Positions 1-5,006 of a stretch of 9,185 nt of DNA are shown here, piece after piece (position 1 is the stretch's first letter; each line of letters starts with the position of its first letter). This stretch comes from Ruthenibacterium sp. (GTDB taxonomy: Bacteria; Bacillota; Clostridia; Oscillospirales; Ruminococcaceae): contig JAHHSK010000070.1 in the NCBI GenBank assembly GCA_020025255.1, forward strand, positions 1 through 9,185, read 5' to 3'. The notes below the pieces were generated by a model. The model ran no database searches, had not been told where the DNA came from, and saw nothing but the letters and a program-made list of their open reading frames with translations. Both the position numbers and the translations under genes were made by a program.

Positions 1-54
1 TTTATCCTGCGGTTTGGGACGGCACGCTTTCGCCCTGCGCCAAACCTTTGCGCA

Positions 55-738
55 TCAATCCAGCTTGCCCTTTTTGAACAGATGCCATGCAATGCCGATC
101 GCCATTGCGCCCGAAAGCAGGATCAAAAACGATACGTTCGCGATCAGCGAGGGCACAAGGATGAACAGCACGCTCATAAACACAAGCGGGATGACCGCAA
201 TTTTCAGGTTCTTGGAAAAATACTTGAATGCCAGCGCGCCGAACAGTGCCGGGATCACGGTGCTGAACGCCGGTTCCAGCACGGGGTTTTCCAGCACCGG
301 GCGCAGCGGCACAAGGCACAGCACGCCCAATGCCAGCACCAGCACGGTGACAAGGCTGCTGACGGCGACGGAAAGCGTGGAGATGATGTCGTTTTCCGGC
401 GTGCCGACCTCGGTGCCGCAGATTTCGCGCGCATTCACCGCGCACGGCAGCTTCAGGTTGATGATATTGCCCGTGATGAAGGTCAGGTAGCTTGCGCCGG
501 AGCCGAGCATCGGTGAATAGACCAGAAATTCCATGATGCCGCTGGTCCAATAGATGACTGCCACCTGCACAAAGCCCATGCCGAATGCCTTCCAATCCGG
601 CCCCGTACCCAGCACCGCGCCCATAGCAAGCGGTGCCGCAAGCAAAAGCAGGATGCCGATGGTCAGACCGATGCGCCCGATGCGGTGCGCACTGTTTTCA
701 TACCGTTCGTAAAATTCCTTTTTTTCGATTTCGTTCAT
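55..738 (-). CDS. Polytopic membrane protein, partner of the DUF5058-family protein
   Basis: Integral membrane protein of 227 residues with no function I can assign. A charged, probably cytoplasmic N-terminus (MNEIEKKEFYERYENS) is followed by about six hydrophobic segments near residues 23-44, 52-76, 118-145, 158-174, 178-200 and 202-220. The most distinctive stretch is GSGASYLTFITGNIINLKLP at 79-98, whose Gly/Ser/Asn-rich composition is the kind expected in a pore or re-entrant loop (inference). I chose the ATG at 736-738 because AAGGGG lies eight bases upstream; the GTG nine bases earlier sits directly against that site. The Shine-Dalgarno overlaps the stop region of the upstream DUF5058 gene, and the gap between the two genes is only 12 bases, so they are very probably one operon and translationally coupled. 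The pair may form a two-subunit transporter or channel, but the sequence does not show the substrate. Confidence 0.8.
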   Translation of the reverse strand: MNEIEKKEFYERYENSAHRIGRIGLTIGILLLLAAPLAMGAVLGTGPDWKAFGMGFVQVAVIYWTSGIMEFLVYSPMLGSGASYLTFITGNIINLKLPCAVNAREICGTEVGTPENDIISTLSVAVSSLVTVLVLALGVLCLVPLRPVLENPVLEPAFSTVIPALFGALAFKYFSKNLKIAVIPLVFMSVLFILVPSLIANVSFLILLSGAMAIGIAWHLFKKGKLD

Positions 739-750
739 ATCCGACACCCC

Positions 751-1491
751 TTACAAAAGCATTCCCAGGCCGACGGCCGCAGCCATACCCAGGAGCATAC
801 TGCCCGCCATGGAAAAATTATCGAGCCATGTCATGCTGCGCCGGCGCGCAAGATATTCAAAGAAAGCCATGGCGGCGGCAGAAACGGCCGCGACGAAAAT
901 GGGCATAAAGTTGCCTGTGCTTGTCCATTCCCCAAGGTACGAGCCGATATACGCGCTGACAAGCCCCACGAACATCGCCGCAAACAGATAATCCCCGAAG
1001 CTTTTTTTGCCGTCCTTTTTCTTTTCGGCAGCACCGTGGATCTTTTTCATGTACTTTTTCAAAAAGAAAATACACAGCAGACAGCCCGCAAGGATGCCCG
1101 CAGACATCACCAGCGCAACCGTAACAAAGGTTTTGCCATCCAAAGCCGCACTGCCAAGGCCGCCTTCCATGCCGGCGGCGCGGGCTGCGATATCCGCAAC
1201 GTTCCCTTCATAATGCAGCGCCCCCACCACGGAAAGACGCATCCACGGCAGCGGGATGCCAAGGCTGCCGGAAAGGGCAATGACGCCCAGAAGGATCGAA
1301 ATACTCGGCAGCACCGTAAACGTAGCGCTGGACGTCATGGCGCGGCGCAGTTTTTTCGGGTCCATTCCAAGGGAAAGCCCGGCGCGATAGCTTTTTACAA
1401 GATACACCACACAAAGCCCCACGATAAAGGCCAGCACCAAACCCACGATGCAAAACATGATCGGCGCGTTGAGCTGTTTGAGCAGTTCCAT
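751..1491 (-). CDS. DUF5058-family integral membrane protein
   Basis: Membrane protein of 246 residues that I recognise as DUF5058 from the block TSSATFTVLPSISILLGV (53-70) followed by SGSLGIPLPWMRLSVVGAL (74-92). The function of this family is not established. Hydrophobic segments lie near 10-32, 56-78, 122-144, 167-188, 196-213 and 226-246, with a basic cytoplasmic-looking loop (KKYMKKIHGAAEKKKDGKK) at 145-163. The start is the ATG at 1489-1491: AAGAGGA lies about seven bases upstream, whereas the longer 266-residue reading would begin on top of the -10 element at 1550-1555 and has no ribosome binding site. It is first in a two-gene operon with the downstream polytopic protein at 55-738. 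Pairing with a second membrane protein suggests a small-molecule transport system; this is inference from context only. Confidence 0.85.
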   Translation of the reverse strand: MELLKQLNAPIMFCIVGLVLAFIVGLCVVYLVKSYRAGLSLGMDPKKLRRAMTSSATFTVLPSISILLGVIALSGSLGIPLPWMRLSVVGALHYEGNVADIAARAAGMEGGLGSAALDGKTFVTVALVMSAGILAGCLLCIFFLKKYMKKIHGAAEKKKDGKKSFGDYLFAAMFVGLVSAYIGSYLGEWTSTGNFMPIFVAAVSAAAMAFFEYLARRRSMTWLDNFSMAGSMLLGMAAAVGLGMLL

Positions 1492-1549
1492 ACACATTCC
1501 TCTTTTCTGATGGCTGCATCGGATGCCCGCTGCAGCTTTCGTTTGTTTC

Positions 1550-1558
1550 ATTGTAGCA
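1550..1558 (-). promoter_or_regulatory. Extended -10 promoter for the DUF5058 membrane-protein operon
   Basis: On the minus strand the sequence reads TGC-TACAAT: an extended TGn element joined to a -10 hexamer matching TATAAT at five of six positions. No good -35 hexamer lies 16-18 bases upstream (only a T/C-rich TTTTCT), which is tolerated by extended -10 promoters. Predicted transcription would start near 1543, leaving a leader of about 50 bases before the chosen ATG at 1491. Confidence 0.55.
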
Positions 1559-1616
1559 CGCGCGCCCCGGAAAGAAAAGCCGTTTTATTGCGCCCGCGTC
1601 TTTTTGCGTGCCGGAC

Positions 1617-1652
1617 GCATATTTTGCCGCGCGCCGCGCACACTGTTAAAAA
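1617..1652 (+). promoter_or_regulatory. Candidate promoter of the spoVA operon (ambiguous sigma class)
   Basis: Two overlapping readings are possible. A housekeeping-like one is TTGCCG (1624-1629), a 17-base spacer and TAAAAA (1647-1652) preceded by TG. A forespore-like one is GCATA (1617-1621) followed after 19 bases by CACTGTTA (1641-1648), loosely resembling a sigma-G promoter but with a spacer longer than usual. spoVA operons are normally transcribed by sigma-G in the forespore, so the second is biologically expected, but the match is poor. Either would start just before the Shine-Dalgarno at 1662-1667. Confidence 0.3.
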
Positions 1653-1676
1653 GTCCCGTAAAAGGAGCGAACGCAA

Positions 1677-2129
1677 ATGAGAACCGATGCCGTAAAATAT
1701 GACCGGATGCGCCGGCAGGCCTCGCCGCCTTCCCCGATCGTCAAGGACTGCCTGTGCGCCTTTTTTGCCGGCGGAAGCATCTGCCTTGTGGGCGAGATCC
1801 TGCGCACGGCGTTTTTATCTGCCGGCCTTGCCGTCAAGGATGCCGCGCTGCTGACAAGCGTGTGCCTGATCGCGCTTTCCGCGCTGACCACCGCACTGGG
1901 CTGGTATCAGAAGCTTGCCGCACATGCCGGTGCGGGCACGCTTGTGCCGATCACCGGCTTTGCCAATTCCATTGTATCCCCCGCGGTCGAATTCCGCAGC
2001 GAAGGGCTTGTGCCGGGCGTGGGCGCAAAAATGTTCATCATCGCAGGGCCTGTCATCGTGTACGGCACCATCGCCAGCGTGGTATGGGGCATCCTGTATT
2101 TTCTTTCCAAACGGTATATGGGGGGCTGA
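1677..2129 (+). CDS. spoVAC: Stage V sporulation protein AC
   Basis: SpoVAC (150 residues) is an integral protein of the spore inner membrane and part of the SpoVA channel that moves calcium-dipicolinic acid into the developing spore and releases it at germination. In B. subtilis SpoVAC has been reported to behave as a mechanosensitive channel. Family marks seen here are FFAGGSICLVGE (29-40), the AGAG turn (84-87) followed by VPITGFANSIVSPAVEFRSEGLV (90-112), and GVGAKMFIIAGPVIVYG (114-130). Hydrophobic segments lie near 24-44, 57-76 and 119-143. Start ATG 1677 has AAGGAG nine bases upstream. The stop is two bases before spoVAD, so the genes form one operon. Length is normal for the family. 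It begins a three-gene C-D-E arrangement; spoVAA, spoVAB and spoVAF are absent next to it, as is common in Clostridia. Confidence 0.95.
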   Translation: MRTDAVKYDRMRRQASPPSPIVKDCLCAFFAGGSICLVGEILRTAFLSAGLAVKDAALLTSVCLIALSALTTALGWYQKLAAHAGAGTLVPITGFANSIVSPAVEFRSEGLVPGVGAKMFIIAGPVIVYGTIASVVWGILYFLSKRYMGG

Positions 2130-2131
2130 GC

Positions 2132-3157
2132 ATGCGAAAAGGGGATACCATTCTTTTTCAAACACCGCCGAGTATTCTTTCCTATGCCGCCGTCGGCGGA
2201 AAAAAAGAGGCCGAAGGCCCGCTTGCGCCGCACTTCGACCAGCTTTTTTTGGATTCCCGCTGCGGCGAGGAAAGCTGGGAAAAGGCGGAATGTACGATCA
2301 CGCGCCGCTGTCTGACGCTTGCGCTGCAAAAGGCGAACCTTTCGGCAAGTGCACTGGACGGCGTATTTGCAGGCGACCTGCAATTTCAATGCACGGCTTC
2401 TGCCTATGCCATGCGCGCGTTTGACGCCCCGTATCTTGGGCTTTACGGCGCGTGCAGCACCATGGCCGAAGGTGTCGGCCTTGCCGCCTGCCTTGTCGCC
2501 TGCGGTCACATGAAGTATGCCGCCGCCATGACAAGCAGCCATTTCTGTGCCGCCGAACGGCAGTTCCGCACGCCGCTGGATTACGGCGGAAAGCGCACGC
2601 CCACCGCGCAGTGGACCGTTACCGGAGCCGGGGCCGCCGTGCTGTGCGCCGGCTGCTGTGCACCGTATGTGCGCGCCGTCACGTTCGGGCGGGTGCGCGA
2701 CTTGGAGGTTACGGATATCAACAACATGGGCGCTGCCATGGCACCCGCCGCATGCGAAACACTGCTGCGCTATTTTGCCGATACGGCTCAACGCCCGGAT
2801 GCCTTCGATGCCGTTTACACCGGCGATCTTGGGCAGATCGGCAGCACGCTGCTGCACCAGCTTTTGCAGCGCGAGGGCATCGTGCTGCCCCGCCACCGCG
2901 ACTGCGGGCTTCGGATCTACGACTGCAATACGCAGAACGTTCAGGCGGGCGGTTCCGGTGCGGGGTGTTCTGCCAGCGTGCTGTGCTGCGAAGTGCTTCC
3001 GGCTTTGCGCGAAGGGCGCATGAAGCGCGTATTGTTCCTTTCCACCGGCGCGCTGATGAGCCAGACCACCTTTCTTCAGGGGGAAAGCATTCCGGGCATC
3101 GCACACCTGATCGAGCTTTCATCCGAATCGGATCTGCCGCAAAAGGAGGGCTTATAA
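2132..3157 (+). CDS. spoVAD: Stage V sporulation protein AD (dipicolinate-binding, thiolase-fold)
   Basis: SpoVAD (341 residues, normal length) is the soluble component of the SpoVA system. It sits on the spore inner membrane, has a thiolase-like fold and binds dipicolinic acid. Diagnostic stretches are PPSILSYAAVGGKKEAEGPL (12-31), LYGACSTMAEGV (104-115), TSSHFCAAERQFRTPLDYG (134-152), WTVTGAGAAVL (161-171), the YTGDLGQIGS segment (229-238) and a glycine-rich QAGGSGAGCSAS (271-282). Cys108 in GACST occupies the region where true thiolases carry the nucleophile; I do not infer catalysis. The ATG at 2132 is preceded by a G-run (2120-2125) six bases upstream, a weak-looking ribosome site, so translation probably relies on coupling to spoVAC. 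The protein is cysteine-rich: I count 17 Cys. Its stop TAA shares its last base with the spoVAE ATG. Confidence 0.96.
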   Translation: MRKGDTILFQTPPSILSYAAVGGKKEAEGPLAPHFDQLFLDSRCGEESWEKAECTITRRCLTLALQKANLSASALDGVFAGDLQFQCTASAYAMRAFDAPYLGLYGACSTMAEGVGLAACLVACGHMKYAAAMTSSHFCAAERQFRTPLDYGGKRTPTAQWTVTGAGAAVLCAGCCAPYVRAVTFGRVRDLEVTDINNMGAAMAPAACETLLRYFADTAQRPDAFDAVYTGDLGQIGSTLLHQLLQREGIVLPRHRDCGLRIYDCNTQNVQAGGSGAGCSASVLCCEVLPALREGRMKRVLFLSTGALMSQTTFLQGESIPGIAHLIELSSESDLPQKEGL

Positions 3158-3513
3158 TGCAATATTTCAACGCATTCTGGGTCGGCGGCGCTATCTGCGT
3201 CATCGGACAGCTGCTGATCGATCTGACCAAGCTGACACCCGCCCGCATCCTGGTTTGCTTTGTCGTTTCCGGTGTGGTGCTTTCCGCTTTGGGGCTGTTT
3301 GCGCCGCTTGCGGAATTTGCCGGAGCGGGCGCAAGCGTGCCGCTGCTTGGGTTCGGCAACCTGCTGGCGGAAGGCGTAAAGCAGGCCGTGGACGAGCAGG
3401 GGCTGATCGGCGTGCTTTCCGGCGGGCTTTCGGCCGCTTGCGGCGGCATCACAGCCGCGCTCACCTGCGGATTTCTTGCTTCCCTGCTTGTCAAAAGCCG
3501 GGATCAAAATTAG
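3157..3513 (+). CDS. spoVAE: Stage V sporulation protein AE (SpoVAEb type)
   Basis: SpoVAE (118 residues) is the small inner-membrane subunit of the SpoVA dipicolinate channel. The sequence has the family pattern FWVGGAICVIGQLLID (7-22), TPARILVCFVVSGVVLSALG (27-46), FAGAGASVPLLGFGNLLAEGV (54-74) and GLIGVLSGGLSAACGGITAAL (82-102), with roughly three to four membrane segments. The AGAG-P-GF-N core is shared with SpoVAC, consistent with the two being distant paralogues. ATG 3157 follows an excellent AAAGGAGG at 3142-3149 with seven bases between, and overlaps the spoVAD stop by one base. It is the last gene of the operon: no further plus-strand gene follows before the hairpin at 3606-3640. Length is normal. 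Confidence 0.94.
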   Translation: MQYFNAFWVGGAICVIGQLLIDLTKLTPARILVCFVVSGVVLSALGLFAPLAEFAGAGASVPLLGFGNLLAEGVKQAVDEQGLIGVLSGGLSAACGGITAALTCGFLASLLVKSRDQN

Positions 3514-3587
3514 CGCTTTTCCCAAAATATCATTTACTGCTTTGTGCATCCCGCAGCGAAACCGCATTCTTTTTGCCTTTCCCTTCG

Positions 3588-3603
3588 ATTTTTGCGCAAA
3601 AAT
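3588..3603. repeat. Perfect 16-base palindrome between spoVAE and rpsT
   Basis: ATTTTTGCGCAAAAAT is identical to its reverse complement. It lies two bases from the terminator hairpin. On the minus strand its T-run follows the hairpin closely and may act as the U-tract of the rpsT terminator; on the plus strand it lies before the hairpin. It could alternatively be a protein-binding site. Confidence 0.6.
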
Positions 3604-3605
3604 AC

Positions 3606-3640
3606 AACAAACCCGCTGTTATAAAAACAGCGGGTTTGTT
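3606..3640. terminator. Bidirectional intrinsic terminator between spoVAE and rpsT
   Basis: A perfect 15-base-pair stem (AACAAACCCGCTGTT at 3606-3620, its complement at 3626-3640) closes a five-base loop, ATAAA. On the minus strand the stem starts 10 bases after the rpsT stop and is followed by GTATTTTT, a good U-tract. On the plus strand it ends in TTTGTTTG, weaker but usable, and sits about 93 bases after the spoVAE stop. It therefore fits as a shared terminator for two converging transcripts. Confidence 0.9.
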
Positions 3641-3649
3641 TGAATCAGC

Positions 3650-3913
3650 TTATTCAGCGGCTTTGTTTGCAGCCTTTGCCAGACGAGAAGCCTTGCGGGA
3701 AGCCGTGTTCTTATGAATCACGCCTTTTTTCGCGGCCTTGTCAATAGCAGAGACAGCAGCCTTCACAGCAGCGTCCTTATCAGCGGCGCCGGCGGAAATG
3801 GCGGCGTCTGCCTTCTTGACGACTGTTTTCAGGTTGGACTTGATCGCTTTATTGTGCATTGCTTCCTTCTTGGACTGCACCACACGGTCTTTCTGCGATT
3901 TAATATTAGGCAT
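3650..3913 (-). CDS. rpsT: 30S ribosomal protein S20
   Basis: S20 (87 residues, normal length) binds 16S rRNA early in small-subunit assembly. The opening MPNIKSQKDRVVQSKKE and the Ala/Lys-rich helical remainder ending GVIHKNTASRKASRLAKAANKAA are typical of bacterial S20, including the HKNTASRKASRL block at 67-78. The ATG at 3911-3913 is preceded by a full AAGGAGGTGG with seven bases of spacing, as expected for a highly translated gene. It is monocistronic: its own promoter lies about 40 bases upstream and a hairpin terminator begins 10 bases after the stop. It is divergent from gpr, the same rpsT/gpr neighbourhood found in Bacillus and many Clostridia. Confidence 0.98.
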   Translation of the reverse strand: MPNIKSQKDRVVQSKKEAMHNKAIKSNLKTVVKKADAAISAGAADKDAAVKAAVSAIDKAAKKGVIHKNTASRKASRLAKAANKAAE

Positions 3914-3949
3914 CGTACCACCTCCTTAATACCCATAACAGTGCACTTT

Positions 3950-3978
3950 ATGATACCATTTTTCCGACGATATGGCAA
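3950..3978 (-). promoter_or_regulatory. Sigma-A promoter of rpsT
   Basis: On the minus strand TTGCCA (3973-3978) and TATCAT (3950-3955) are separated by exactly 17 bases. Each hexamer has one mismatch to consensus, and a TGG extended -10 precedes the second. Predicted start near 3943 gives a leader of about 30 bases containing the Shine-Dalgarno, so there is little room for a structured autoregulatory leader. Confidence 0.8.
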
Positions 3979-3989
3979 GTGTTTTTTGC

Positions 3990-4018
3990 GAAAAAGGGTG
4001 GAAAATCCGTACATATTT
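3990..4018 (+). promoter_or_regulatory. Candidate sigma-G-like promoter of gpr
   Basis: GAAAA (3990-3994), a 17-base spacer and CATATTT (4012-4018) resemble the forespore sigma-G pattern with one mismatch in each element. gpr is normally read by sigma-F/sigma-G RNA polymerase. The predicted start falls close to the Shine-Dalgarno at 4022-4031, which is tight, so this is tentative. Confidence 0.3.
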
Positions 4019-4037
4019 TTCAGAAAGGGTGTTTTCC

Positions 4038-4823
4038 ATGCCGGTTTATACCGATATTGCCGCCGAATTCTATCCAAAAAACGGAACCCGCGCCCCGGCG
4101 GGCGTACACGTCTGCGTATCCAAGCTGTATGGGCTGACATGCACCCGGGTGCAGATCACGCGCAGCGGGCTTTCGCGCCCGAAGGGCACCTACCTCACCC
4201 TGGATATGCCGGATTTTGCATGCATCGATGTTCACGACCCGGCCTGCGTGCGCGCCGTGGCATCCCGGCTGCGGCAGCTTTTGCCGGAAAAAGGCCCGGT
4301 TCTGGCGGCGGGGATCGGCAACCGTTCCCTGACAGCCGATTCGCTTGGCCCTGCCACGGCCGACCGCATCTTTGTCACGCGGCATTTGTGCGAAGGCGAT
4401 CCTGCGGATATCCCGCTGCGCAGTGTGGCCGCCGTTTGTCCCGGCGTTGCCGGGGAAACCGGTTTTTCTGCCGCCGAACTGCTGCAAAGCGCTGTCAGCC
4501 GCTTTGCGCCCGCCGCGGTGCTTGTCATCGACAGCCTTTGCACCGGCGATGCGCGCCGGCTTGGATGCAGCGTCCAGATTTCCGATGCCGGGCTGTTCCC
4601 GCAAAGTGCCCCGCCGATCACACAGAAAACGCTGGGGGTGCCTGTGATTGCGCTGGGCGTGCCCACCGTTATGCATCACACCCCCGGCACACAGCCGCTT
4701 GTGGTGACCCCGCGCGAAATTGATGCCGTCGTCCGCCGCGCCGCTGCCCTTTTGTCCCTTGCCGTCAACAAAGCACTCCAGCCCGCCCTCAGCATGCGGG
4801 AATTAGCTTTCCTTACTTCGTAG
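4038..4823 (+). CDS. gpr: Germination protease GPR (short form)
   Basis: GPR is the atypical aspartic protease that digests the small acid-soluble proteins coating spore DNA once germination starts; it is made as a zymogen in the forespore. Seen here: YTDIAAE (4-10), matching the RTDLAVE cleavage region of other GPRs; GIGNRSLTADSLGP (92-105); VTRHL (113-117); CPGVAGETGFSAAELL (134-149); VIDSL (163-167); SVQISDAG (178-185); and TLGVPVIALGVPTV (198-211). Asp101 and Asp165 correspond to the two aspartates required for activity in Bacillus GPR. ATG 4038 follows AGAAAGGG by eight bases; the longer in-frame reading from 3972 lacks family similarity. At 261 residues it is much shorter than the roughly 370-residue Bacillus protein: GVPTV runs within about ten residues into LVVTPREID, omitting some 90 residues, and the propeptide is at most a few residues. 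The core appears intact, so I call it functional. Confidence 0.93.
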   Translation: MPVYTDIAAEFYPKNGTRAPAGVHVCVSKLYGLTCTRVQITRSGLSRPKGTYLTLDMPDFACIDVHDPACVRAVASRLRQLLPEKGPVLAAGIGNRSLTADSLGPATADRIFVTRHLCEGDPADIPLRSVAAVCPGVAGETGFSAAELLQSAVSRFAPAAVLVIDSLCTGDARRLGCSVQISDAGLFPQSAPPITQKTLGVPVIALGVPTVMHHTPGTQPLVVTPREIDAVVRRAAALLSLAVNKALQPALSMRELAFLTS

Positions 4824-4828
4824 CCCTT

Positions 4829-4863
4829 GGGTGGATCTGCCGCCTTGGACGGAGACTCGGTCT
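4829..4863 (+). other. Weak tandem hairpins after gpr, followed by T-tracts
   Basis: Just after the gpr stop, GGTGG (4830-4834) can pair with CCGCC (4840-4844) across ATCTG. Further on, AGAC (4853-4856) pairs with GTCT (4860-4863) across TCG. T-runs follow at 4866-4870 and 4872-4877. The second stem is only four pairs, so this is at best a weak terminator for gpr. No better candidate is visible before the next promoter. Confidence 0.3.
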
Positions 4864-4889
4864 GATTTTTATTTTTTCCGCTCCGGTAA

Positions 4890-4918
4890 TTGACAAATCC
4901 ATTTTTTTCCGATAAAAT
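4890..4918 (+). promoter_or_regulatory. Strong sigma-A promoter of the ABC transporter/YgbA operon
   Basis: A perfect TTGACA (4890-4895), a 17-base spacer and TAAAAT (4913-4918, five of six) form the best promoter in the window. Transcription should begin near 4925, giving an AT-rich leader of about 82 bases before the ATG at 5007. Both GTTAG-N6-CTAAC palindromes lie inside this leader. Confidence 0.85.
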
Positions 4919-4930
4919 TGTAGGGTTAAG

Positions 4931-4946
4931 GTTAGTAAATGCTAAC
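4931..4946. promoter_or_regulatory. Operator-like palindrome, copy 1 (GTTAG-N6-CTAAC)
   Basis: GTTAG and CTAAC flank the six bases TAAATG, starting about six bases after the predicted transcription start. Flanks extend the symmetry loosely (AAG before, TTT after). The half-site centres are 11 bases apart, one helical turn, as expected for a dimeric helix-turn-helix repressor. A second copy follows with the same half-sites and spacing but a different centre, arguing for protein recognition. Confidence 0.7.
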
Positions 4947-4963
4947 TTTTTCTTTTTTACCTT

Positions 4964-4985
4964 AAAGTTAGCAGTTTCTAACTTT
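4964..4985. promoter_or_regulatory. Operator-like palindrome, copy 2 (AAAGTTAG-N6-CTAACTTT)
   Basis: Eight-base arms AAAGTTAG and CTAACTTT are perfectly complementary around CAGTTT. It repeats copy 1 at a centre-to-centre distance of 36 bases. It lies 21 bases before the start codon and 8 bases before the GGAGG at 4994-4998, so a bound protein could block elongation. As RNA it would form a low-GC hairpin followed by T residues, a weak attenuator-like structure; both readings are possible. Confidence 0.7.
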
Positions 4986-5006
4986 TTTTGGATGGAGGAT
5001 TTCTTT

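Noticed and set aside
2..55. 17-codon minus-strand frame starting at TGATG, overlapping the end of the membrane-protein gene
   Set aside because: Too short, no recognisable peptide and no specific ribosome binding site; the overlap is probably chance.
1907..3106. 399-codon open frame on the minus strand
   Set aside because: Antisense to spoVAC/spoVAD, whose family motifs are clear. There is no ribosome binding site or recognisable domain on the minus strand.
4824..4890. Interspersed repeat or mobile-element scar after gpr
   Set aside because: No target duplication, terminal inverted repeat or second copy in the window was visible. A genome-wide search would be needed to revive the idea.
4890..4895. 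NO-regulator site of the HcpR/Dnr (FNR-like) type at TTGACA
   Set aside because: There is no matching inverted half-site at the required spacing; it reads better as a plain -35 hexamer.
4931..4985. DtxR/IdeR iron box
   Set aside because: The half-site GTTAG/CTAAC is similar, but classical boxes have a single central base, not six. Kept only as a possible relative.
4890..5006. 39-residue N-terminal extension of the CydD-like protein
   Set aside because: It would start at a TTG inside the -35 box and translate the promoter and both palindromes; the ATG at 5007 has GGAGG at ideal spacing.
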